This document shows positions 43,558 to 51,388 of a stretch of 64,000 nucleotides of DNA, in pieces (the first letter of the stretch is position 1; the number at the start of each line of letters is the position of its first letter). This DNA is from an uncultured Pelagibacteraceae bacterium (GTDB lineage Bacteria > Pseudomonadota > Alphaproteobacteria > Pelagibacterales > Pelagibacteraceae), in assembly GCA_902570055.1 (NCBI GenBank), contig CACFWQ010000001.1, forward strand, positions 1 to 64,000. Direction: 5' to 3'. The translations under genes were made by a program, and so were the position numbers. The notes under the pieces are model-generated. The model worked only from the letters and a program-made list of their open reading frames with translations, was not told the origin of the DNA and ran no database searches.

Positions 43558-43604
43558 AAAGTATTATTACTTATTTAATCTTATCTGATAATGCAATGAA
43601 AATG

Positions 43605-43814
43605 CTAAAGAGAAGCTATAACTCCTGTAACTACAATTACTCCAAAAATAGCTAGAATGAAAATATAATTTTCTTTTTTTTCTCTGTTTTTTTCTTTTCT
43701 TACTTTTAACAATAATTGATTTATATTAACTCTTTTTGATACAAGGTTAGTTTTTTCAGTTTGAACTTTTTCAGTTGAACCTATTTCATTAATTGTAATT
43801 TCTTCCCTACTCAT
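43605..43814 (-). CDS. small tail-anchored membrane protein, unknown function
   Basis: A 69-residue protein with a charged N-terminal part (MSREEITINEIGSTEKVQTE and a Lys/Arg-rich stretch) and a single C-terminal membrane segment, YIFILAIFGVIVVTGVIASL. This fits a tail-anchored protein with its body in the cytoplasm. No family recognised. It lies alone between the tRNA-Met repeat region and the dimethylglycine-dehydrogenase-like gene. Confidence 0.55.
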   Translation of the reverse strand: MSREEITINEIGSTEKVQTEKTNLVSKRVNINQLLLKVRKEKNREKKENYIFILAIFGVIVVTGVIASL

Positions 43815-43873
43815 ACCTTTTTGACCTTCTGTAAAGTAGCAATTGAAACATGTTTATTTTATTGAAACAATTT

Positions 43874-43897
43874 CCCAATAGTCCGTATTGGGTTTTT
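43874..43897 (+). terminator. possible Rho-independent terminator (plus strand)
   Basis: A 7-bp stem CCCAATA/TATTGGG with loop GTCCG, followed by TTTTT. On the plus strand this is a short terminator. The only plus-strand candidate upstream is the 21-codon peptide gene at 43342, about 470 bases away. Confidence 0.4.
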
Positions 43898-43945
43898 GGA
43901 TTAATCTAATGGCCCGTTTTGGGTTTTGCTACTATAAATATTTAT

Positions 43946-46390
43946 TTAAATATTTTTAATATTTTTATTGTTTAGAGGTTTCAATATTATTTCTGCTGGA
44001 TATTTTATCTTCTCTACTTCAATAAATAAATTTTGTTTATTAGTTTTATCTTTCTCAATTAATTCAGAGTTAATGTATCCAAAAGCTAGATTTTTATTAT
44101 AATTAAAAGAAAAATTTCCTGATGTAGTTCTGCCAACAATATTTTTATCATTATAAATTGGTTCATCATGAAGTAATAAAGGTTCACCTGGTTTATTATT
44201 TTTTAAAATAAACATAGAAAGTTTTTTATTTTGCTTTTTTTCTTTAATTTTAAGCAAAGCTTTCTTGCCTATAAAATCAATATTTTTTTTATAGCTTATG
44301 GCAAATTGAAGACCTGCTTCATATTGGTTTTCTTCTGGTGACATATCGTGACCCCAGTGTAAATATCCACTTTCCATTCTCATTGTGTCCATAGCAAGCA
44401 TTCCACAATTAGAAAGATTAAATTCTTTTCCAGCTTCAATTATTAAATTATAAATTTCTTTAGCATCCTGCATATTAATATAAAGTTCCCATCCTAATTC
44501 ACCTACATAAGATAATCTTTGTGCCCAAATTTCTTTATTATTTATTGTAATTTTTTTGCCAGTACCAAATTTAAAATTTTCATTAGATAAATCATTTTTC
44601 GATATTTTTGACATCAGTATTCTACTTTTTGGTCCAAATACCCCTAAACAAGCTAATTCATCTGAAACATCTTTAAATTCTACTTCTTTAGATAAATGTT
44701 TTAAAATATGAAATTTATCATGTTCTTTATTGGCTGCTGAAGTAACTATTCTATAATAATTCTTATCTAAGCAAACAACAGTTAAATCCGTTTCTATTCC
44801 TCCGTCTTTATTTAACATTTGAGTATAAGTAGTTTTGCCTGTTTCATCTTTTATATTTGCTGTACAAATTTTTTGAAGTTCCCCATGGGTTTTTTCTCCT
44901 TTTAATTCGTATTTTGAAAAAGCTGTAAGATCAAACAGTCCTACATTCTCTCTTGTATTTTTTGTCTCAAATTCTACCGATGGATACCAGTTCTGATAAT
45001 TATAACTATATTTAAACTCAGCTTTTTCATTGTTTAAAGCAAACCACATTGGCCTTTCATATCCAGAGGAAACACCAAAACAAGCTCCTGCTTTTTTAAG
45101 TTCTTCATGATAAGGAAACAATTTTTTATTTCTTGATGTTTTGTGTTGTTTATACGGCCAATGCATTCCATATAAATCTCCTAAAGTTTCTGTTATTCTT
45201 TCTGTAATAAAGTTTACTTCTGAGTGAAATTTTTGAAATCTTTTTATATCGTATATAAATAAATCTTCATTAATATGACCACTCATCATCCATTCTGCTG
45301 TTACTTTTCCGGCACCTCCTCCACTTCCAATTCCAATGCTGTTAAATCCACAGCAAACAAAAAAGTTTTTAACCTCTGGCACTTCTCCCAATAATGTATT
45401 TGTATCCGGGGTAAAAGATTCGGGTCCAGCTAAAAATTTTCTAATTCCTACTTTTTCTAAAGTAGGAACTCTTTTAAATGATGCTTCTAAATATGGTTCA
45501 AAATGATCGAGATTTTCTGGGAATTCTCCAAATGAAAAATCATTAGGAACTTTGTTTGTTTTTGCAAAAGCTGGTATTGATTTTCCTTCAAAAATTCCAA
45601 CTAATAATTTACCAGCATCTTCTTTTAAATACAGTCTATTATCAAAATCCCTTAGTACTGCTAAATCTTTAGGTAAATCTTTAATTGGTTCTGTAATAAT
45701 ATAAAAATGTTCAGCAGGATACAAAGGTATACTGACACTTAATTCTTCCCCTATTTGTCTTGACCACATTCCAGTTGCCAAAACTATATATTCGCATTCT
45801 ATTGTTTGATTATTTACTTTTACTCCTGCAATTCTTCCATTTTTAACTAAAATTTTTTCAACAGGACTTTTTTCAAAAATTTTAACTCCTTCTTCTTTTG
45901 CTGCTTTTGCTAACAAATTTGTTACGCCTATGGGGTCAGCTTGTCCATCCCCTTTCATAAAGATACCTCCTAAAATATCTTTTTCATTTATTATTGGGTA
46001 TTTTTCTTTTACTTGTTGTGTATTTAAAAGTTCTACATTTACATCAAATAACTGAGCTGTAGTAGCTTGTCTTTGTAACTCTTGCCAACGTCCTTTTGTT
46101 GATGCTATTGATAATGCTCCATTCAATTTTAATCCTGCTGAAAAACCAGTTTTTTTTTCTAATTCTTTATATAGGTCTGTTGTATATTTTCTTATCTTTG
46201 TAATTGCTGCTGAAGGACCTAGTTGACTTACTAGTCCAGCGGCATGCCATGTGGTTCCTGAAGTTAATTGGTCTCTTTCAAGTAATATTGTATCTTTCCA
46301 ACCAAATTTTGCTAAATGATAAGCGGTTGAACAGCCTGCAACACCGCCTCCAATTACAACTACTTTTGTGCTTTTTGGAATTTCTTTCAT
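43946..46390 (-). CDS. dimethylglycine/sarcosine dehydrogenase-like FAD and GcvT-domain enzyme
   Basis: An 814-residue two-domain enzyme. The N-terminal FAD oxidoreductase has the Rossmann motif VVIGGGVAGCSTAYHLAKFG and SGTTWHAAGLVSQ, where the His matches the covalent FAD site of dimethylglycine dehydrogenase. From about residue 430 there is a folate-binding GcvT domain (LGELGWELYINMQDA-type segment VGELGWELYINM, and GMLAMDTMRMESGYLHWGHD). It would demethylate a methylated amine and pass the one-carbon unit to tetrahydrofolate, as used in glycine betaine catabolism. Last gene of a four-gene minus-strand cluster. Substrate is inferred. Confidence 0.85.
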   Translation of the reverse strand: MKEIPKSTKVVVIGGGVAGCSTAYHLAKFGWKDTILLERDQLTSGTTWHAAGLVSQLGPSAAITKIRKYTTDLYKELEKKTGFSAGLKLNGALSIASTKGRWQELQRQATTAQLFDVNVELLNTQQVKEKYPIINEKDILGGIFMKGDGQADPIGVTNLLAKAAKEEGVKIFEKSPVEKILVKNGRIAGVKVNNQTIECEYIVLATGMWSRQIGEELSVSIPLYPAEHFYIITEPIKDLPKDLAVLRDFDNRLYLKEDAGKLLVGIFEGKSIPAFAKTNKVPNDFSFGEFPENLDHFEPYLEASFKRVPTLEKVGIRKFLAGPESFTPDTNTLLGEVPEVKNFFVCCGFNSIGIGSGGGAGKVTAEWMMSGHINEDLFIYDIKRFQKFHSEVNFITERITETLGDLYGMHWPYKQHKTSRNKKLFPYHEELKKAGACFGVSSGYERPMWFALNNEKAEFKYSYNYQNWYPSVEFETKNTRENVGLFDLTAFSKYELKGEKTHGELQKICTANIKDETGKTTYTQMLNKDGGIETDLTVVCLDKNYYRIVTSAANKEHDKFHILKHLSKEVEFKDVSDELACLGVFGPKSRILMSKISKNDLSNENFKFGTGKKITINNKEIWAQRLSYVGELGWELYINMQDAKEIYNLIIEAGKEFNLSNCGMLAMDTMRMESGYLHWGHDMSPEENQYEAGLQFAISYKKNIDFIGKKALLKIKEKKQNKKLSMFILKNNKPGEPLLLHDEPIYNDKNIVGRTTSGNFSFNYNKNLAFGYINSELIEKDKTNKQNLFIEVEKIKYPAEIILKPLNNKNIKNI

Positions 46391-46408
46391 AAAGCTAAAA
46401 GTATATTA

Positions 46409-46849
46409 TTAAATCATTTGTAAACCTACTCCAGTTTTTGGGTAAGTATATAGATTATAGTTTGCTGTCACTTCTTGACCTACTTTAATATCTTTTAATG
46501 ATATTAAAAACATATATTTCGCATCAGGTTTTTCTTGCAGGTTATAAAATAAGTTTTCTCTATTTGACTTTCCGTCTTTTATCTTTTCAACTCCAGTTGT
46601 AGGATCGACTAGGTCACCAAATGTCAATTTTGGCAACGTATCTGAGACCATTCTTATTACATTTGGTTCATTTGAATGATTATAAAATCCCCCTAGTGGT
46701 GTCCTTATGTATTTATTTTCAAATTGTTCATCTCTAATATGTGTCACTCCTAAAAATGAATTTTTTTTAATATCCTCTACAGCAAAAAGTCCTAGACCTT
46801 CTATTGGTGAATTTTTTATTGTTAATTGTTTTGGTAAAGGTCTATACAT
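46409..46849 (-). CDS. SET-domain protein (putative lysine methyltransferase)
   Basis: A 146-residue stand-alone SET domain. Motifs are IEGLGLFAVEDIKKNSFLGV near the N-terminus, GGFYNHSNEPNVIRM (the NHS/cofactor-pocket motif), and DIKVGQEVTANYNLYTYP (the catalytic Tyr region). There is no Pre-SET or zinc-binding cysteine cluster. Bacterial SET proteins can methylate protein lysines; the target is unknown. It is 2 bases from ald and 18 from the dehydrogenase gene, so it is in the same unit. Confidence 0.82.
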   Translation of the reverse strand: MYRPLPKQLTIKNSPIEGLGLFAVEDIKKNSFLGVTHIRDEQFENKYIRTPLGGFYNHSNEPNVIRMVSDTLPKLTFGDLVDPTTGVEKIKDGKSNRENLFYNLQEKPDAKYMFLISLKDIKVGQEVTANYNLYTYPKTGVGLQMI

Positions 46850-46851
46850 TT

Positions 46852-47964
46852 TTATAATAATTCATTTGGTGAAATATATTTGTAGCCAAATACATCTGCA
46901 ATTGCTTTATAAGTAACTTTTCCTTTACAAACATTTAAACCTGCTAAAAAGTTTTTATCTTCTTTTAAAGCTTTCTCATAACCTTTGCCTGCAAGTTTAG
47001 TCAAAAAAGGTAATGTAGCTTTGTTAAGTGCTAATGTAGAAGTTCTTGGGACTCCACCTGGCATATTAGCAACACAATAATGAACAACATCATCAACAAT
47101 ATATGTTGGATTTGCATGTGTAGTTGGTTTACTCGTTTCAACACATCCGCCTTGGTCAATGGCAACATCAACTATAACTGAGCCTCTTTTCATATTTTTT
47201 ATCATTTCTTTAGTTACTAATTTTGGCGCTTCTGCTCCCGGTATTAAAACACCACCAATTAGCAAGTCACACTCTGACACAAGTTTTTTTAAATCTATTT
47301 TGTCACTGTGTTGAGGGATAATTTTATCGCCAAAAATTTCTTGAAGTTGTTTTAATCTTGGTTCTGATTTATCTACTATATGCACTTTTGCTTTCATTCC
47401 TGTTGCTATTAAAGCTGCATTTTCTCCAACCACTCCTCCACCAAGAATAACAACATTAGCTGGTTCAACTCCTGGAGCTCCACCTAATAATAAACCTCTA
47501 CCTTTTTGATTTTTTTCTAAAGAATGTGCTCCAGCTTGAATTGACATTCTTCCTGCTACAGCACTCATTGGAGCTAATAATGGTAATCTTCCATTGTTAT
47601 CTGTGACTGTTTCGTATGCAATACAGACTGACTTGGACTTTATTAAACCCTCAGTTAGTTCTTTAGCAGCAGCTAAGTGTAAATAAGTAAAAACAATTTG
47701 ATTTTCTTTAATCATTTTTACTTCATTTGACAAGGGTTCTTTAACTTTAACAATAATATCTGCGTCGGTAAAAATATCTTCTGCCTTATCTATTATTTTT
47801 GCACCAGCGTTTTTATATTGATCATTATAAAAACCGGCTTCGAATCCACCGTTATTTTCAACCAATACTTTATGACCATTAGAAATTAATATTTTTACAC
47901 TATCGGGTGTTAATCCAATACGATTTTCTTGAGGTTTAATTTCCTTTGGAACACCAATTTTCAT
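46852..47964 (-). CDS. ald: alanine dehydrogenase
   Basis: Oxidises L-alanine to pyruvate and ammonia with NAD. The 370-residue protein has the family start MKIGVPKEIKPQENRIGLTP, the substrate region VFTYLHLAAAKEL, the NAD-binding VVILGGGVVGENAALIATGM and DVAIDQGGCVETSKPTTHANP. It is immediately downstream of a class III transaminase. Together they would let amino-group transfer to pyruvate run continuously: alanine formed by the transaminase is turned back to pyruvate. Confidence 0.95.
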   Translation of the reverse strand: MKIGVPKEIKPQENRIGLTPDSVKILISNGHKVLVENNGGFEAGFYNDQYKNAGAKIIDKAEDIFTDADIIVKVKEPLSNEVKMIKENQIVFTYLHLAAAKELTEGLIKSKSVCIAYETVTDNNGRLPLLAPMSAVAGRMSIQAGAHSLEKNQKGRGLLLGGAPGVEPANVVILGGGVVGENAALIATGMKAKVHIVDKSEPRLKQLQEIFGDKIIPQHSDKIDLKKLVSECDLLIGGVLIPGAEAPKLVTKEMIKNMKRGSVIVDVAIDQGGCVETSKPTTHANPTYIVDDVVHYCVANMPGGVPRTSTLALNKATLPFLTKLAGKGYEKALKEDKNFLAGLNVCKGKVTYKAIADVFGYKYISPNELL

Positions 47965-47983
47965 AAGTTTTCACTTGATGTAT

Positions 47984-49330
47984 CTAATTTTTTTGATTTT
48001 TTTGGTAATTTAAAATACCGGTTCTTAACTTGTCAATAATTTCATCTATGTGTTTTTTTTCACAAATAAATTGTGGTGCAATAATTAAACAGTCACCCGT
48101 TGCTTTAAAGTTAACTCCAGCATCATAACATGCTTTAAAAGTTTCATAGCCTGCTTTTCCAGGTTTGGTGTTTAATTTCATATCAATTCCTGCCATCAAA
48201 CCTTGTCCTCTAATATTAGCTATAGATTCGATATCCTTAAGTGAAAATATACTTTCTTGAAAATATGATACCATTCCCTTAACTCTATTAAATATATCTT
48301 CTTTTTCAAAAATATCTTGTACTGCTAAAGCAGCTGCAACAGAAACAGGTATCCCTGAGTATGTATATCCATGAAATAATTCAACAGCACCCAATGGAGA
48401 TGCATCCATAACCGCATCGTACATTTCATCTTTGCATGCAACTACTCCCATTGGAACAACTCCATTCGTAGTAGCTTTCGCCAATGTCATCATATCAGGA
48501 ACTACCCCGAACTCTTGTGAAGCAAATACTGAACCCATACGTCCCCAACCACATATTACTTCATCAAAAATTAATAATATTCCATGTTTGTCACATATCT
48601 CTCTAAGTTTTTGTAAATAACCTTTTGGCGGAACTAAACAACCTGTTGACCCTGCTACAGGTTCAACAATGCAAGCTGCTATATTTTCTCCTCCAAAGTT
48701 TTCGCACATTCTTTCTAAATCATTGGCAAGTTCTGCTCCTGTTTCTGGCTGCCCACTTACAAATTTGTGTTCAGGTAAATGAGTGTGTCTCATGTGAAGA
48801 ACACCTGGCATTAATACACTAGCAAATGTTTTTACATTGTTTATCATTCCTCCTACTGAAGTAGCTCCAATATTCATTCCATGATAAGCTCTTTCTCTAC
48901 CTACAAACCTGAATCTTTTACTATCTCCTTTAGATCTATGATATGCTATTGCAATTTTAATGGCAGTTTCTACTGCTGTAGAACCACAAATAGTGTAAAA
49001 AATTTTATTTAAATCACCTGGGGTATGTTTTGATATTCTTGTCGCTAATTCAAATGATCCCCCAAATCCCTGTTGAAATGGCTGCGCATAATCTAAAGTT
49101 TCTAGTTGCTTAGTAACAGCTTCTGTAATCTCTCTTCTTCCATGTCCTAATGGATTGCAAAACAAACCTGAGCTACCATCTATTTGGGTTTTTCCATGGT
49201 GGGTTTTTAAGTAAACACCTTTAGCTTCTGTTATTAATCTTGGATTTTTTTTAAAATCCTTATTGGATGTAAATGGCATCCAGTGTTCGTTAAGTGAATT
49301 TGGTACCGAAGGTCTATTTTCTGAACTCAT
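47984..49330 (-). CDS. class III aminotransferase, probably taurine- or omega-amino acid:pyruvate
   Basis: A 448-residue PLP-dependent omega-aminotransferase. GSSGLFCNPLGHGRREI, FYTICGSTAVETAIKIA, FDEVICGWGRMG (PLP-binding Asp256) and MTLAKATTNGVVPMG (Schiff-base Lys285) are visible. It resembles taurine:pyruvate and beta-alanine:pyruvate transaminases. Divergent tauABC and the following ald make taurine (giving sulfoacetaldehyde and alanine) the most likely substrate. No xsc sulfoacetaldehyde acetyltransferase gene is in the window. Confidence 0.85.
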   Translation of the reverse strand: MSSENRPSVPNSLNEHWMPFTSNKDFKKNPRLITEAKGVYLKTHHGKTQIDGSSGLFCNPLGHGRREITEAVTKQLETLDYAQPFQQGFGGSFELATRISKHTPGDLNKIFYTICGSTAVETAIKIAIAYHRSKGDSKRFRFVGRERAYHGMNIGATSVGGMINNVKTFASVLMPGVLHMRHTHLPEHKFVSGQPETGAELANDLERMCENFGGENIAACIVEPVAGSTGCLVPPKGYLQKLREICDKHGILLIFDEVICGWGRMGSVFASQEFGVVPDMMTLAKATTNGVVPMGVVACKDEMYDAVMDASPLGAVELFHGYTYSGIPVSVAAALAVQDIFEKEDIFNRVKGMVSYFQESIFSLKDIESIANIRGQGLMAGIDMKLNTKPGKAGYETFKACYDAGVNFKATGDCLIIAPQFICEKKHIDEIIDKLRTGILNYQKNQKN

Positions 49331-49524
49331 AATTTTTTTAATATATTATTTAAGAATTTTTAGACTAAAAAAATTTTTTTAACTAGAAGATTATTTAGGT
49401 ATCTATTGAATAAATTAAAATGATACAATTGCTAGTTGCATTTTAAAATATTTAATTAGATCATTTACATCTATCAAAAATTCCAATTTAATACTCGTTT
49501 TATTAATTAATAAAAGGGGAATAA

Positions 49525-50502
49525 ATGAAAAAAATAATTAGTTTTATTCTAGCAAGTATTGTTGCTTTTTCTTTCAGTATATCAGTGGCTAATTCAGCTG
49601 CTAATGAAGTTAGAGTTGCATTCTTTTTAGAATGGGCAACTCCAAACCAGGAAGATAAAGTTAAAAAGACTTTTGATAAAGCTTTGGGTGTGCCAGTAAA
49701 ATGGACTAACTTTGCAACAGGTGGTGAGATGACTGAAGCTATGTTATCTGGAGATATTGATATCTCTTACTCACAAGGTTTAACTCCGTTTGTAAATGCA
49801 GTTAATGCTAAAGCTCCAATCAAGCTTGTAGATATTGCAGTTATATATGGAATGGGTGGAACTACTTGTGTTGCTGCTAAAGGTATAGATAAAGGAAATG
49901 CTGCTTCTAAATTGGACGGTCAAAAAGTTGCTGTTCCTTTGGGAACTATGGCTGACTATGTTTTTAAAGAAACAATGAGAGTTGTAGGAGCTGACATTTC
50001 TAAAATGAAAGTTGTTGATATGAACCCAGAAGATGGATCTGCAGCATTTGTTAACGGTGACGTTGCAATGGCATGTTTATTTGGTGGTAAATCTATCAAA
50101 GCAGCTAAAGAAAAGGGTGCTTCATTACTAACTGTTAAAGAGGCTCAAGATGCTGGTATTGCTGGTATTGATATTACTTCAGTAACTAACAAATTCCTAA
50201 AAGAAAACCCAGGAATGGTTAGAACTTTTGTAGAAGTAACTCACGAAGCAAACGCAAGATTCAATTCAGGAAAATCTGATATGAACACAATTGCTAAAGA
50301 TGCAGCTATGGATCTTGCTGGTACTAAAAAGCAAATGGGTGGATTTGAGTTTCCTAATGCAGGAACAATGAAAGCTAAGTATCTGAATAAAGGTGGTATA
50401 CTTATGACTTACCTAAGCGTTATGGGTAATATGTTTGCTACATCAGAAAACCCGGCTCTTAAAGATTACGCAAAAGTAGTTGATACTAGTTTTTTACCGT
50501 AA
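49525..50502 (+). CDS. tauA: taurine ABC transporter periplasmic binding protein
   Basis: A 325-residue periplasmic binding protein. The signal peptide is about residues 1-28 (ILASIVAFSFSISVANSAAN), then VRVAFFLEWATPNQE opens the mature protein. KWTNFATGGEMTEAMLSGDIDI and LDGQKVAVPLGTMADYVFKE are TauA/SsuA-type blocks. GGGGA at about 49516 gives the ribosome site. A strong hairpin follows the gene, so the binding protein is probably made in excess over TauB and TauC. Taurine is inferred from resemblance and from the adjacent transaminase. Confidence 0.9.
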   Translation: MKKIISFILASIVAFSFSISVANSAANEVRVAFFLEWATPNQEDKVKKTFDKALGVPVKWTNFATGGEMTEAMLSGDIDISYSQGLTPFVNAVNAKAPIKLVDIAVIYGMGGTTCVAAKGIDKGNAASKLDGQKVAVPLGTMADYVFKETMRVVGADISKMKVVDMNPEDGSAAFVNGDVAMACLFGGKSIKAAKEKGASLLTVKEAQDAGIAGIDITSVTNKFLKENPGMVRTFVEVTHEANARFNSGKSDMNTIAKDAAMDLAGTKKQMGGFEFPNAGTMKAKYLNKGGILMTYLSVMGNMFATSENPALKDYAKVVDTSFLP

Positions 50503-50524
50503 TTAGAGTTTAAAATAGAATATT

Positions 50525-50565
50525 AAATAGGCGCCAATTTAATAAATTGGTGCCTATTTTTTTTT
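50525..50565 (+). terminator. Rho-independent terminator or attenuator after tauA
   Basis: A 16-bp stem (50525-50540 with 50544-50559; one G-T pair; core TAGGCGCCAATTT), a three-base loop, then a run of T to 50565. It lies between tauA and tauB, where partial termination would favour expression of the binding protein. Confidence 0.85.
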
Positions 50566-50589
50566 AAAAATTCTAATATATTATTTATT

Positions 50590-51387
50590 ATGAGTGATCT
50601 AGTTTCTCAAAATGTAAACATGATTTTTAGATCTCCAAAAGGAGAAACAGTTCATGCTCTTAAAGATATAAGTTTCAAACTAAAAAAAGGCGAATTGTTA
50701 ACTGTGCTTGGTCCTTCAGGTTGTGGAAAAACAACTTTGTTAAATATAGCAGCTGGTTTTCTTCGTCCTACTTCCGGAATTATTACTTTAGGTGACAACG
50801 AAATTAATGGACCGGGAGTTGAAAGAGGTATGGTTTTTCAACAAGGTGCTCTGTTTGAATGGTTAACAGTTGCTCAAAATGTAAACTTTGGTTTACGAAT
50901 GAAAAAAGAAGATCCAATTAAAACTGCAAAAAAAGTTGAAGAATGGCTTGAGATAGTTGGGCTTCAAGGTTTTGGAAATACTCCAACTTATCAATTGTCA
51001 GGTGGAATGCAGCAAAGGGTTGCTCTTGCAAGATGTTTAATTAATGACCCAGATTTAATTTTAATGGATGAGCCTTTGGGAGCACTTGATGCTTTAACTA
51101 GAGAAAAAATGCAGTCTTTAGTTTTAAAAATTTGGAAGGAAACTGGAAAAACAATTATTTTAATTACTCACTCTGTTGAAGAAGCCTTATTATTGGGTGA
51201 GCGAGTATATGTTATGGCTCCAAGACCAGGAAGAATTCACAAAGAATATAAACTTCCTTTTGCTAACATGGGTTTAAAAGAAGATTTGAGAGAAATAAAA
51301 AACAACAATGAATTTGTATCTAAAAGAGAAGAAATTTTATCAATGATCTGGGATATGGAAGAAGAAATAATGGGTAAAGAAAATTAA
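50590..51387 (+). CDS. tauB: taurine ABC transporter ATP-binding protein
   Basis: A 265-residue ATPase. Walker A is GPSGCGKTTL, the Q-loop is in GMVFQQGALFEW, the signature is YQLSGGMQQRVALARCL, and Walker B is LILMDEPLGALDALT, followed by ILITHSVEEALLLGERV with the switch His. It is of the TauB/SsuB/nitrate subfamily. One base separates its stop from the start of tauC. Confidence 0.95.
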   Translation: MSDLVSQNVNMIFRSPKGETVHALKDISFKLKKGELLTVLGPSGCGKTTLLNIAAGFLRPTSGIITLGDNEINGPGVERGMVFQQGALFEWLTVAQNVNFGLRMKKEDPIKTAKKVEEWLEIVGLQGFGNTPTYQLSGGMQQRVALARCLINDPDLILMDEPLGALDALTREKMQSLVLKIWKETGKTIILITHSVEEALLLGERVYVMAPRPGRIHKEYKLPFANMGLKEDLREIKNNNEFVSKREEILSMIWDMEEEIMGKEN

Positions 51388-51388
51388 A

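Larger units (their letters stand above)
43250..43604. other. region right of tRNA-Met: promoter, 21-codon peptide gene, pilin start remnant
   Basis: This 355-base stretch has no long gene. It holds the tRNA promoter (43266-43293), a 21-codon membrane peptide gene on the plus strand (43342-43407), and a pilin-start remnant (43501-43557, minus) with a leader-like trace at 43558-43571. Between 43408 and 43500 I see no supported feature. Confidence 0.65.

Noticed and set aside
49331-49524. Search for a riboswitch or operator between the transaminase gene and tauA
   Set aside because: AT-rich with no convincing inverted repeat or known riboswitch pattern; only a plausible ribosome site for tauA.
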